A stretch of 64,000 bases of DNA from Pyronema omphalodes (taxonomy: Eukaryota > Ascomycota > Pezizomycetes > Pezizales > Pyronemataceae), in NCBI GenBank assembly GCA_024516155.1, contig JAJJXM010000074.1, positions 207,494-271,493 on the forward strand, written 5' to 3'. The notes beneath the pieces were generated by a model, which saw only the letters and a list, made by a program, of their open reading frames with translations, was not told the DNA's origin and ran no database searches. The translations under genes were made by a program, and so were the position numbers. This document shows positions 45,217 through 57,982 of this stretch, in pieces. Position 1 is the stretch's first letter. Every line of letters starts with the position of its first letter.

Positions 45217-45219
45217 TTA
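45060..45219. repeat. (TTTA)n microsatellite
   Basis: Some forty TTTA units with three TTA slips, directly abutting the GGGA array. The long open frames across both arrays (Arg/Gly/Glu then Phe/Ile/Tyr/Leu) are artefacts of the repeats. Confidence 0.95.
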
Positions 45220-46631
45220 CTCACACTTCATTGCAACCGTAAGGTTATGGTAGACGCTACTGAATGTTGTGAGAAGTCATGTATCAGGCTTTGATGCCCC
45301 CTGCCTGCTGGGATGTGCCGTGCCGCACAGCGATGTTTTCTATGTACGGTCGTAGACTAGTAGTCCTATTTTGTCTATGCAGGTATTTTGTGTGTCTTCC
45401 GTCGTCGTTTGGTCCATGAGGCCCGTACGCTCAATTCGTCAAGCACATGTTTCAGCATCCAACACAGGTTTTCCTATTCAACAAGGCACTAGTATCGACC
45501 GAATGAATACTTGTTTCCCTCCATTGCACTGTTCTAGGTGTGAAAGTGAAGTAACGAAAACATGTGCTGATTACGTCATACTCGATGAACTAAGACAGCG
45601 GCGCTACAGATCTTTTGCCTGCGATACTTGAAGCAATGCTAATAGCTTTTGAGCAGACGTATGTACCTCTAGTGACGGTGTTGATTGAAGAAGCAAGAAT
45701 GAGGCTCTTGATGTGATGGCGGACCATCTGAACGCCATTGTCCTCGTCTTGCACTCAAAAAGCAATCCAAGCGTTAAATATGGAGTACCAGTCATCGTTA
45801 AACACCGTTTTACTAGAATATTTGAGCCATCCAAAAGCGGTCAACGAAGTTTTGTTTAATCGAATTGTAGTACTATGTTCGACCAGAGAAGGAATCCTGT
45901 GTTATTTATCTTCGGCATTTACACCCCGAGAAGGACGAATCTCTGCAGGTTCACTGTGAACTACAATGACACGATCATTACGTTCTTTCGTGAACTATCA
46001 CCAGTGGAGGGTGACTCATGTTACATAGTGGCGGGGACCCGGTCCAGGGAGAGTCAGGACATTCTTCGCTTGCTAGTAACAGTCGAGTGATGGTCTGTGA
46101 AACCTAGTCACCTGCATCGGGCGCATGTAATATCGCTCGAATACATTTTCAGCGTAATTCAGAGCCCTTTTGTTGAAACATTCCAGTCGACATGTATATT
46201 GCAACTGATAAAATATATTTATACTCTGGTATAGTCGCTGTCAAGTAACATGCTGGGAGTCGTGGAACATATTCCATCTTCGCATTCAAATCATCTTCTT
46301 GTATAATCCTTGATAATTTCATACAACCTAGACGAAATTATCTGGATCCGTCTACACTACAGCATGAGTAGAATAAAACAGAAGCACGAGGGCGAAGTGC
46401 AACAGTCAGTTTTGCATCGACATTAGAAAATTTAGTCTGTGAATTATACAACCAACGAAAATCAGTAGAGAACAGACTGTAGAAAGCCGAAGCATTGATA
46501 TCTGGGCCAGTCGTGGATGTTGCTGAAAAGAAGCACTGATGTACATCTTTCCTGTTGTCATTCGTATGGGAATACCATAGCTACGAATCCCTTCATTTAC
46601 GCTGTCCGGGTTATGGATGTGAAAGACGTAT
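45220..46631. other. Intergenic stretch
   Basis: Short plus-strand frames at 45,371-46,090 are unrecognised. No gene is supported. Confidence 0.45.
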
Positions 46632-49600
46632 GCCCTGGTGACCATCGTGGCATCTGAACATGAACCTGAAAAGACTTCCGGAGCCGCAATAATACGTGTT
46701 TCAGAAAGCTACAAAACGGAGAATTGCATTCCTTTGCCCGGACCAACTCAATGTGCATATTTTCTGGGCTCGTCTGGGTACAAACGGAAGCGTTTATGCA
46801 TTAGGCGCAAGCGCCCGTTTCTCAGTGGTGCGCGGATGCTGTCATTCAACGGACGCTTTTGCGCGACACCGAAAACGCGACTTCACAGAACCAGAAGTCT
46901 GCAGCGACACTCTTCAACAGCGAAAGTGTACAGATAGAATATTTCAACACTAGCGCTCTCATCCGGCCATTCTGCTTTAGTTCTCTTGCACGCGCGAATA
47001 CACCGCGAGACGTCATGAATGAGCCGAAAGAACCGCGGAACCACTGCCGCGTGGAAGGGCAGAAAACAATTGAGCACTTAGGGTCAGCGTGACAGTGGTC
47101 TGCGTGGTTCAGGCGGTGGTGGTTAAAACGAGGATAGCGGTGGGTTTGAAAGAAATTGATTGGCATTATCGCATGACAAAGAAGCCAGGGGGGAAGGAGC
47201 ACGTGATGCAAAAGTCTTGTTGTACCGGGAGATGACACAACGGACTTGCAGAGTACCTCGTCAGGAAGTTTTCTTTCAAGAAAGGTTTATTGTACAGCTA
47301 CAAAACGACTCAATCCAGGCGATGCAGCTTGTCCTTTCAAAATACCCGAAACTCGGGCGAAAGACAGCGACAACTGCTAACGGAACAACCCGCCTCTTCA
47401 GCCACGCGGCCGAAGCTGCTCTTTCAGTTCAGCAGACACAGAACTACCGCACCAATCGTATGCAGTCTTCCCGTGCCTATCTTTCAAGCGAGTATCAATG
47501 TCATCCCGCGCTAATAGCTTGGCAATGATTGAATCCCTTCCCCAGCTGCATGCCAACATCAGCGCCGTCCATCCGTCCTTGTCCTGCAGGTTGACCTGAA
47601 TATCATCCCGCGCTAACAGCTTCGCTACAACTGAATCTAGTCCGAACTCGCATGCATACATCAGTGCCGTCCACCCGTATGTATTCTGCAAGTTGACAAG
47701 GATTCCTTTGTGGTCGAGTAACAAATGCGCAATGTCTTCATGCCGTTTCGAATATGCAATCATAAGCACTGTGTACTTATGTGGTGAGTCTTTGTCGATG
47801 GTGTTGCCATCAAAATGTCCTTGCTTCAGTGCCGCTCTTACTGTCTCGGTGTCCCCACTTTTTACAGCTTTGATGAATTCTTCCTGACTCACCACTGTTT
47901 CAGAATCGTTTTTGCTGTCGCTGAAAAGGTCGGCTGATTCTCCACCATCATCCACTTTGGACCCAGGCTGCTCGCTGCCTTCATCCGACGCCGCAGATCC
48001 ACCATCATCTTCGTCATCGATATCCTCGTCGTTCCTTTCCTCTACATCATCGTCGCCGTCCTCCTCATCCTCCTGAAGTGACCCCGGAAGGATAAACAAT
48101 GCGATCTGCTGCATATGTTGTCCCAAATGGCGCTGCAGGAGTTTTGGAGTGAAGGTTTCTGGACAAAGTGGGCATGGTTGCTTTGATTCCACTACTCGTT
48201 CGCTACGATCTACCAGAACCGCCATTGACTCAGTGCGGAGAAGATGTCGATGTGTTTTCGTGATATGGTCCTTGAAGGATTGACTGGAAGACGACACCTC
48301 CTGACAGTGTTCGCAGGGCCACTCAAGGCGATGGAACTCGCACTCGTGATGAAACCATTCGTGGCGACTCGAATAAAGACGTGTTGCCTGGGAACAGTTT
48401 CGGAACGTGCAGACGTATGGACGGATATCGCGAAAGACGTGTTTCCTGGTGTTTGCGCATTAGCTCTAACTGCAGTGGGACAAGAATGGACGGATGAAAT
48501 ACTTACTGCCATGAAATATAATTTCTGCCTTGGTTGGTAACGATCTTGAAACAATACGGGCATTGGAATGGCTCATCCGAATACCCGTTTGGCGGAGGCG
48601 GAACACGCAGCTTGTCGGAACTGAAGCTGGAGCCGGCTGACGTCGCGTATGAAGTCTCAGAAAATCCTGTGTCTGATCGAGCATCATCGTCGGGTTCATG
48701 GTTTTCGAAGCCGCCGGGTACATTGCCTTCGTGAACTGTGGATACTGTTGTTTGCATTGTCGTTGATCCCTCACCTAAGGAGTAGTCACCCTCGGCGAAC
48801 CAAACGATATCCTGGAGGTCAACACCTTTACCCTTCTCGTCCTGGTGATCAGCCTCGGCTCCCGCAGTTGAGTCTGTGTTCCCTGGGTTTCCGGTGTCAT
48901 CCTTGCGTCGCCCAGCAATTTTATCGTGGTGCTGTTCATTGTATTTCAGTAGCTGTCGCCTCTTGGTGTTGGCCTTTCCGAGTCGCTCGATCAGATACTG
49001 TGCGTCCTCTCCGAGTCCGTATTTGTCTCTGACATGATTGATGTCGAAAGGCCCAAATGCAGAAACATCGATTTTCTCGATCCTCTCCATGCGGTCTCTG
49101 GAGGCGAGATTCTGGATATTGGCCGTGAGTCGAAACAGGGAGGATATAGAATGTCCGACCTCGTCCGCCGTTGCCGTAATCACATCTTCTTCCGGTTCAT
49201 CATCTGAGGAATCCGGATCCGTGTCCGTAGCATCTTGTTCGCTCGATTCCGGATCGTTGTTCTTCTGTGGCGGCTTCAACTCTCCGGTCAATAGCCCGAG
49301 CGCTAAAAGTCGTCAGTCAGTCCTTCCTATACACGACGCAGAAAACAGTATGATAACGGAATATCACCGTTGAAACTCACCCTCTGCAAGCACAACCTTC
49401 AAATCCACCAATAGAACCTTCACATGCGCCCTGTATCTTGACGCCTCCCGTAGCTTGTAGTCCAGCGAAAGTTTGCTGTTGCGGCGATGGGCTCCTACAT
49501 TCTCCGCCCACACCTGTAGCTGTCCCGGTGCTCCGGTGAGCTTTCTCGGAATGTCGACCTTTTTGTCGTTTACGCCGTGTTCTTGGATATGCTTGAAGAG

Positions 49601-50313
49601 ACGTCGGAAGGCTTCGATGCACTCCCAATACAAGGCGGATATTTGTTTGTCTTCGGTCTTGGTGGCCATGATGATGGTGATGATAACTGGTGGTTGTTGA
49701 GAAAGTGCGGGGTTTGGAGCGTTGATGCTAGAAGAGGGGGCATACATTGCATGCGTTGGCGCCCATATGCAGGTCATCAGCGATCACTCTATGATGGTAA
49801 CTTCCGCATGCCCCAGCATAATCACTCGTTCTAGGGGCCCTCGTTGTTAGCATAAGTTGATGTATGCATTGCAAAGATAAGAAAGTACTCCATGATTATT
49901 TTTCCTCAGCACGGTACATCATTCCGTTCAGGGCATAAATTACCTGGGAGTTGACACTTCGAAGCTCTGGTAGTTGCCGAGCTGCTAGGCTATGCGACGA
50001 ATCGGGTGACTCCGAGATGATCGGATAAGACGATAACCGCCCTACCCCGCTCTTAGACCAAGTGTCCGCTGCGCAACCCCCGCGCTGGTGGTGGTCTTCA
50101 AGAAATCTTTTCAGAACGGTAGATACGATGATCTCACAAGCCGTCGAAATGTTGCTGTTATTTGGGTCGACAAAATATCAATATTGAATTTCCGGTCCAT
50201 GACACGGCACCAGGGTTAGGGTTTGCTTATCTTCCGTGAAGGGTTCCCGTGATGACTAGTCTTGACTTCCGGTTCACCTTCCATACTCAACATAACGTGA
50301 TACAGCGGATGAA
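46632..50313. repeat. Segmental duplication, copy A (direct repeat)
   Basis: Direct copy of 53792-57392. Matches begin around GACCATCGTG(G/A)CATCTGAA, continue through GAAAAGACT(T/A)CCGGAGCC, and span the whole minus-strand C2H2/ankyrin gene, its promoter side, and the far flank ending CATACTCAACATAACGTG(A/G)TACAGCGGATGAAGA. Identity is highest inside the gene and lower in the flanks. Confidence 0.9.
47398..49669 (-). CDS. C2H2 zinc-finger (AcuF-type) protein with C-terminal ankyrin repeats
   Basis: Three exons, complement(49381..49669), (48507..49302), (47398..48445), give 710 residues. Introns are 78 and 61 bp with GTGAGT and GTAAGT donors; the second has a GCTAAT branch. Residues 1-95 form a helical N-terminal domain (LYWECIEAFRRLFKHIQEHG). 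Residues 100-130 are acidic (PESSEQDATDTDPDSSDDEP). A zinc-finger block follows: CPYC (344-347), WQKHVFRDIRPYVC, RLYSSRHEWFHHE, CEHCQE.., H..KTH, then CPLCPE..TPKLLQRHLGQH, the arrangement of fungal proteins labelled oxidoreductase acuF-like C2H2. An acidic hinge (485-530) precedes about four ankyrin repeats (550-700), best seen in NTYGWTALMYACEFGLDSVV. Probably a nuclear or chromatin-associated regulator or scaffold; partner unknown. The ATG at 49669 (MATKTEDKQ) is conserved in the duplicate at 56757. Confidence 0.85.
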
Positions 50314-51299
50314 GAATCAGTTCGGTATTCAAAGATATGCAAAATTAATGCACAACCCTCAGCGATCCTTGAAACTCCATGACTTTCAGATTTTTCCTCC
50401 TTCATGTTCTCAGCCCGTTAATTGCAATTCTCTTGTAATCCCGTATGATGCTTCCCATTGTACTTTGTCGAGTGCACTTAAACAGGACACGATTCTGGAT
50501 GATATCTTTCTGGGGAAGGTCGAAGGGGATAGCGATGCAACGTGGCCCAAATATTGGTTACAATGATATATATTTCTCCACACTCACGCTAATGTATAGA
50601 ACGTCTAGGTTACTCAACTCTTGATCTAGATAAGGTTACCTGAAAAGTGGTCCCCCATTGTCACTCCAAATTCAGACTAGAGCAGCCTGCAGTTAAACAC
50701 AGGCAATATGAACCTAAGGAGGGAGTGGCTGTGAGTGATTGCGGTCGAGACCATCGCCATTGCACGTTATAAATAGCTCTCAAAGATCTAAAGATGCGTT
50801 GCTACAGACAGTTGTAACATCACAATGCTTTTGATATATTTATTTCCTGCGATGCACACATGCCGATGCGGATAAGCTAGCAACTGTCCAGTGTTGAACC
50901 CCTCCTTCGTGGGTGCGACTGGAAACCAGCCGTGCACCTATCATGGAGTCTTAACACCCAGGGCCCAATCCCTGCCCCGCATGGCATCTTGCTTGCGAAT
51001 CCTCGTACGTGTTTCTTATTCCACCCAACACACCGTTCCTCACAAGCTCGTCAATGCAGGTACAACATTTCGTTTGATCGTTCACCACCGTAGTCGTGAT
51101 ATCTACCTTGAACCACCATAGAGCAAAATCACCTGACGTGGTTTTTAGCAAAAACTAAAGGATTTCCCTAGAACCCAAAAGCACGGCGAGCTTGAGAGTA
51201 TGTTTTAAAGCTGTTAAGATCGGTGATTCCGAGGAAGTAAGCGGCAGTGAAGCAACAATATTTCCATACCAAAGCCAACAATTGTTACTTGCTAACTTA
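50314..51299. other. Intergenic between duplication copies
   Basis: No supported gene. The plus-strand frame 50891-51121 is unrecognised. Confidence 0.45.
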
Positions 51300-51572
51300 G
51301 CGAACCACACTTATGCGTGCGTGTTGGGGAAGGCGCGAAGAAGTTGCGGATTTCTTACTTGCTTTAAATGAGAAGAATCCTTGTCAACCTTACGGATACA
51401 CGGCAGGACGGTACTGGTGTTTGCATGCTCCAATGGCAGGGATTTAGTCATCGCCAAGCCATTATCACGTCAAGACATAGATACCCGGTGGAAAGACACA
51501 CGCGGGAAGACCGCATACCATGATTTCCATAGTTATACATGTGCTCAAATCAAAGCACGCCTTGGGGTATGA
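51300..51572 (+). pseudogene. Ankyrin-repeat relic of the C2H2/ankyrin family
   Basis: Read on the plus strand, GRTVLVFACSNGRDLVIAKP, then RQDIDTRWKDTRGKTAYHDF, ending in AQIKARLGV and a stop, aligns with the last ankyrin repeat and C-terminus of the gene at 47398 (GWTALMLACSWGRDSIIAKL, DDIDTRLKDRHGKTAYDWC, ELKEQLRP). The preceding repeat is recognisable near 51330 (GRREEVADFLLAL) in another frame. Opposite in orientation to copies A and B, and much more diverged. Confidence 0.65.
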
Positions 51573-53791
51573 ACAATGAGTGTGCCAATGGGCAAAATTG
51601 CGATTATTTTTCTTTCTATCGCTTCCGAAATTCAGTCGCGGCTACAGTAGCTTTCTTTACGCATGAATTCAGATATCACGCGAGTTAGTGGTGGGTAAAT
51701 TCTTTTTATACCCTGTTTATGTCACGGAAATGTTATCAAGGGAGCATGAACAAATGGCCTCTTTCACCAACTTCAGTAGCATTGCTGCAGATTCCATTTC
51801 GTTATCGATGTTACCCACATTCGCTGGTAACATAGTGACTTTGCATTAGACAACCGCATTCTGCATGGCGCACGTCATCACAGTGTCGCCTCAGCAGGGT
51901 GACGTAGGTGTCGTAAGTCTTGGACAGGTAGAGGGAAAAGCGCGCTACGTGCCGACCAGGCACGAACGCGAGATTTGTGATGAAGCAGGGGAAAAATGAT
52001 AAAATCTTCAACCGTCATCTTTCTGCAAAGGTAAACCAAAGAACAGGTATACGTCAGAAGCCTCTCAAAACAATTGATATTCACGGCCATGAAATGGGTT
52101 ATTCTAGACTCTCGTTGCTTGTCGGAAACACACACTAGATTTCCTGGTCCGTTCACGCATGGAACTAATGCACACGCGATTTAAGCGAGCTCAACGGGTA
52201 TTGTGCCGATATGCGTTTACTGGGATTCGCGTCAAGTCGCGTCGAATCGCGCAGGGGTGCAACAGACAACGTGCGTCCCGTACTAAACGAACGTCATTTT
52301 GTATGTATTCGCCGCAGGATAAAACGTCAACAACTCAATTTGTAATGAATATTACATGGTAACACACTCACGGACTGATATTTACTGTAGATCTGGTTCC
52401 ATGTCACTGTACCGGGATTCGCATATGGTTGTCCCATCATGCATGTGCGCCGACAGTGGTTGTGCCACGGGAACCAGATATAGTCGCGCTCGCGATAATC
52501 ATTAGCGATTACCCACAGTTCGAGATTTATAACTGAAAATCAACTGAGTTTCCTGGTTCCTGTGAGGAATGATTTGATCATAGAAAATCTGCTGCTGCTT
52601 ATGGTTACTATTTACTTGTATAGTAACACGCTCGACGAACCACTTCGATACTCCTGACGCCATCCCTGTATTTGCTACAACGACGCGAAAATACCACAAT
52701 TTCTTCTCGTCGTCATTATCTACACGGCCGGTTCAAATTTCCTAGTGCGGTTTTGCCTTTTTCGTCAGTTATTATTTTTCTCATTCAGCTCATATCAAGA
52801 CATTTTCACCGACCCGTCGTGGATGTGATTTTTCCAGTGCCATACGTTCCTCCTCTTCGAAATATTAATCATGATTTTATAACATAGAATGCATTGCGTA
52901 TTCGTAAAAATTGTGGCCATTACGGAACATAACGAATATATTAGATCAAAACATTGTGTACTACGGAACATATAGTCCAAGTAGCGTCTGCATGTTCTAT
53001 GCAGACGAAGCTCCAAAGGTTTCATGGGGATGAGTAGGGTTATTTTGGTTGCGACATATCGTGGGGAATACCGCTCACAACTCACACATAAGCGCATATT
53101 CGTGCAGTAGCGCGATGTTGGTCCTCAAAAAAGTCCCCTCTGACGTTCCGCAACGGGGTTAAGATTCCATCGACGCTAGCATTGAAAACGCAAATATTAC
53201 GCCCGTAGCCTTATGTCAGCTCGTGTGCGTTTCTTTTCTTAGCAACAACCCTTTCAATGGTCTTGGACTTGACTCCACCATCGATACATATGGAACAGCA
53301 GCCACCATAGATATTGAACTCGAATGAAATATTTTGTTCTTTTGTCGTCGACCGTTTCTGCCGCAACGAGAATTTTATGTCTTCATGTTCAGAAGGTCTT
53401 CATTATGCGCTAGAGACAAAACTGCCTGCGCAGGAAGGAAACCGAGCAGCTAAAGGCCTATCTACCTTCGGACCTTGTTTCATCCCCTTAGGCAGTGCTC
53501 CGTTTTCTTCTGCTCAAACCTCTTGTTCTTGGAGTTTAAATATCTGCTTGGAAAGCTTCTGTATTTCGGTTGACCTTTTTGAGTTGTTTTGTGGTGACGA
53601 CGATGATATTTTCTTAAGCGTAACATGAACCTGGTGCTGCATATGGTGCTACAGCAGCTCACCTTTCGGCGGAAAGGGTTATGCTGCGCATAGGGGTTAT
53701 GCACACTACCAGAAAGGTATCCGCGAGAAAAATCCTCCCTAGTGTAATATTCCTCGCTATTTGCATGCCCCCGGCAAAGCTGCACGTACGA
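51573..53791. other. Intergenic, 2.2 kb
   Basis: No gene recognised. A minus-strand segment near 53,500-53,650 can be read as a short coiled coil (LKKISSSSPQNNSKRSTEIQ), but without start or context. Confidence 0.45.
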
Positions 53792-56700
53792 GACCATCGT
53801 GACATCTGAATACACACCTGAAAAGACTACCGGAGCCACAATAATGCATCTTTCAGGAAGATACTCCATTCCCGCGATCAACCAAGTGTTCGTATTCTAT
53901 GGGCTTGTCTTTATAGAACGGAAGGGTTCATCTATTAGGCGCAGGCGCCCGTTTCTCACTGCTGCGCGGATGCTGTCATGAAATGGACGCTTCTGCGCGA
54001 CACCAAAATCGCGCCTTCAAAATGCTGATGTCTCTAGCGCCGAACATCACCAGCGGGGAGGACAGACACAACGTTGTAACACTAGCGCTCTCGTCTGCCT
54101 ATTTCCTTCAGTTTCCCTTGCACCCGCGAGTACCCCGCGAGACGTCATCAGGGAGTCGCGAAGCGTCTGAATTTTTGCAAGCGTAAAATCGCAGAAGAAC
54201 AATCAATCACGGCGCTGTATCAGCGTTATAGTGGTCTGTGTGGTTCAGGTGGTGGTGGCTATAACGAGGATAGCGGTGGGTTTAAAAAAATGGATCTTTT
54301 TCGTGGCGTGACAAAGGAGCAAGAGTGGATGGCGCACGTGATGCGAAGTTGTTTTCGTACCGAGAAATGAGACAATGGACTTGCAAGATACCTCGTCAGG
54401 AATGTTGCTTTGAAGAAAGGTTTATTATACAAACTACAAAATGACTCGTCCAGGAAATGCAGCTTGTTGCCCATTCAAAATACCCAATAGGCAGGAAAAA
54501 CACAACGACAACTGCTAACGGAACAACCCGCCTCTTCTTCCACGCACCTAAGCTGCTCTTTCAGTTCAGCAGATATACGACTATCGCAAGAGATCGTAGG
54601 CAGTCTGCCCGTTATTATTTCTCACCGAGTAACATGTCATCCCGCGCTAATAGCTTGGGCAATGATTGATTCCCTTCCATTGAAGCATGCCAACATCAGC
54701 GCCGTCCATCCGTCCTTTTCTGGCAGTTGACCTGAATATCATCCCGCGCTAACAGCTTCCCCTACAACTGAATCTAGTCCCACCTTGCATGCATACATCA
54801 GTGCCGTATACCCTTTTGTATCCTGCAAGTTGACAAGGATTCCTTTGTGGTCGAGCAACAAAATGCGCAATGTCTTTATGCTCGTGTAAACATGCAAGCA
54901 TAAGCGCTGTTTCCTCATCTGGTGAGGTTTTTTGTCGATGGTGTTGCCGTCAAAAACATCCTTGCTTCAGTGCCGCTTTGACTGTCTCGGTGTCCCCACG
55001 ATATGCAGCTTTGATAAATTCTCTCTCGCTCACCACTCTTTCAGAATCGTTTTGCTGTCGCTGAGAATGCTCGGATGATTCTCCACCATCATGCACTTTG
55101 GACCCAGGCTGCTCGCTGCCTTCAATCCGACGCCGCAGATCCACCATCATCTTCATCATCGTCCTCGTCCTCCTCATCCTCCTGCAGTGACCCCGGAAGA
55201 ATAAACAATGCGATCTGCTGCATGTGTTTTCCCAAATGACGTGCAAGCGTTTCGGCGTGAGGGATTCCGGACAAAGTGGGCATGCTTGAATCGATTCTAC
55301 CACTCGTACGCTACGGTCTACCAGAACGGCCATTGACTCAGTGCGGAGAAGATGTCGATGTGTTTTCGTGATATGGTCCTTGAAGGATTGACTGGAAGAC
55401 GACACCTCCTGACAGTGTTTCGCAGGGCCACTCAAGGCGATGGAACTCGCACTCGTGATGAAACCATTCGTGGCGACTCGAAATAAAGACGTGTTGCCTG
55501 GGAACAGTTTTCGGAACGTGCAGACGTATGGACGGATATCGCGAAAGACGTGTTTCCTGGTGTTTGCGCATTAGCTCTAACTGCAGTGGGACAAGAATGG
55601 ACGGATGAAATACTTACTGCCATGAAATATAATTTCTGCCTTGGTTGGTAACGATCTTGAAACATAATACGGGCATTGGAATGGCTCATCCGAATACCCG
55701 TTTGGCGGAGGCGGAACACGCAGCTTGTCGGAACTGAAGCTGGAGCCGGCTGACGTCGCGTATGAAGTCTCAGAAAATCCTGTGTCTGATCGAGCATCAT
55801 CGTCGGGTTCATGGTTTTCGAAGCCGCCGGGTACATTGCCTTCGTGAACTGTGGATACTGTTGTTTGCATTGTCGTTGATCCCTCACCTAAGGAGTAGTC
55901 ACCCTCGCGAACCAAACGATATCCTGGAGGTCAACACCTTTACCCTTCTCGTCCTGGTGATCAGCCTCGGCTCCCGCAGTTGAGTCTGTGTTCCCTGGGT
56001 TTCCGGTGTCATCCTTGCGTCGCCCAGCAATTTTATCGTGGTGCTGTTCATTGTATTTCAGTAGCTGTCGCCTCTTGGTGTTGGGCCTTTCCGAGTCGCT
56101 CGATCAGATACTGTGCGTCCTCTCAGAGTCCGTATTTGTCTCTGACATGATTGATGTCGAAAGGCCCAATGCAGAAAACAATCGATTTTTCTCGATCCTC
56201 TCCATGCGGTCTCTGGAGGCGAGATTCTGGATATTGGCCGTGAGTCGAAACAGGGAGGATATAGAATGTCCGACCTCGTCCGCCGTTTGCCGTAATCACA
56301 TCTTCTTCGCGTTCATCATCTGAGGAATCCGGATCCGTGTCCGTAGCATCTTGTTCGCTCGATTCCGGATCGTTGTTCTTCTGTGGCGGCTTCAACTCTC
56401 CGGTCAATAGCTCAATAGTCCCCTATCCGCGAAAACGCGATAACGGAATATCACCGTTGAAACTCACCCTCTGCAAGCACAACCCTTCAAATCCACCAAC
56501 AAAACCTTCACATGCGCCCTGTATCTTGACGCCTCCCGTAGCTTGTAGTCAAGCGAAAGCCTGCTGTTGCGGCGATGGGCTCCTACATTCTCCGCCCACA
56601 CCTGGAGCTGTCCCGGTGCTCCGGTGAGCTTTCCCGGAATGTCGACCTTTTTGCCGTTTACGCCGTGTTCTTGGATATGCTTGAAGAGACGTCGGAAGGC

Positions 56701-57392
56701 TTCGATGCACTCCCAATACAAGGCGGATATTTGTTTGTCTTCGGTCTTGGTGGCCATGATGATGGTGATGACGATTGGTGGTTGTTGAGGAGGTGCGGGG
56801 TTTGGGGCGTGGATGCTGGAAGAGGTGGCTATATGGTGTGCGTTGGCGCCTATATGCAGGTCATATGTAATCACTCTATCGTTGTAACTTCCGCTGCAGA
56901 TCGCAGAAAATCACTTCATTTGATTACCCTCGTTGTTAGCATAAGTTGATGTATGCATTGCAAAGATAAGAAAGTACTCCATGATTATTTTTCCTCAGCA
57001 CGGTACATCATTCTGTTCGGGCCTTACATTCGCTGGGAGTTGAAACTTCAGGGCTCCGACAGTTACCGAGCTGCTCGGCTATGCAACGAATCGGGTGACT
57101 CCGACATGATCAGATAAGACGATAACCGCCCTACACCGCTCTTAGACCAAGTGTCCGCTGCGCAACCCCCGCGCTGATGGTAGTCTTCAAGAACACTTTT
57201 TAGAACGGTAGATACGAAAGTCGTCAAAATTTTGCTGTTATTTGGGTCGACAAAGATCGATATTGAATGTCCGGTCCATGACACGGCACCAGGGTTAGGG
57301 TTTGCTCATCTTCTGTTACGGGTTCCTGGGATGACTAGTCTTGACTTCCGGTATACCTTCCATACTCAACATAACGTGGTACAGCGGATGAA
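53792..57392. repeat. Segmental duplication, copy B (direct repeat)
   Basis: Counterpart of 46632-50313, same orientation, about 80 bp shorter. It contains the broken C2H2/ankyrin copy. Beyond 57392 the sequences diverge (ATGCAACCCATC... versus ATCAGTTCGGTA...). Confidence 0.9.
54536..56757 (-). pseudogene. Frameshifted duplicate of the C2H2/ankyrin gene
   Basis: It starts at the ATG at 56757 with the same MATKTEDKQISALYWECIEA and covers the entire length of the gene at 47398. The frame is broken many times by one- or two-base indels. Examples against copy A: GTTCGCAGG to GTTTCGCAGG near 55420, CGAATAAAG to CGAAATAAAG near 55480, AGTTTCGG to AGTTTTCGG near 55510, AACAATACG to AACATAATACG near 55664, CTCGGCGAACC to CTCGCGAACC near 55907, and TTGGCCTTT to TTGGGCCTTT near 56082. 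Between about 55330 and 56120 I see almost no substitutions, only indels. The ankyrin end (54540-55000) has both. As written it cannot make the protein. True decay and uncorrected sequencing indels are both possible. Confidence 0.85.
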
Positions 57393-57982
57393 GATGCAAC
57401 CCATCTACAATCCTTGTCATCGCCACAGATGCCAGCGAGGTCAATTCTACGGAAACTGGGCTACTCACGTACACCAGGATGCCCATGTCGTTATACAAAA
57501 ATCGTCAGAGGGGCTGTGCACAACTGAGTAATGAAGGGCCTTACGTCAGGATTTCAGCTTTGACAAAAACCAAAAAAAAAAAAATTGAAAATAGAAATAA
57601 AAAAACTTCAAACTTCCTTGCGCTTGGTGCGACGGTATGGATTAAGCGACGGGTATATTTCATAAAAGACTTTCGGGGATATCTTGGATCTTTCGATATC
57701 TTGGCGAGGGCATCCTGCATAATTTCCAAAAGAACAATATAAACATTTATTTAACGTAGAAGCTCAACTAAAACAAGACAACAGCGTATTAAGATCATGA
57801 CTAAATATGTTAAGGAGACGGTATGTTGTTCGGTTCCTTTTCTTTTATCTCCAGATGTTTTTATCTCATGTTCAGAACACTTCTCTCCAGCTTTGCGGTC
57901 TCCTTTCGTTGCTTATTTATTTTTTTTTTTCATTCCCCACTACCGCTTGTCCCAAAGCATTCCGATATTCCCAATGATTCAC
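57393..57982. other. Intergenic
   Basis: 3' side of the basic-protein gene. An A-rich tract lies at 57565-57605 and a T-run near 57920. No gene. Confidence 0.5.

Noticed and set aside
44641..45294. 217-residue frame
   Set aside because: More than half lies in GGGA and TTTA microsatellites.
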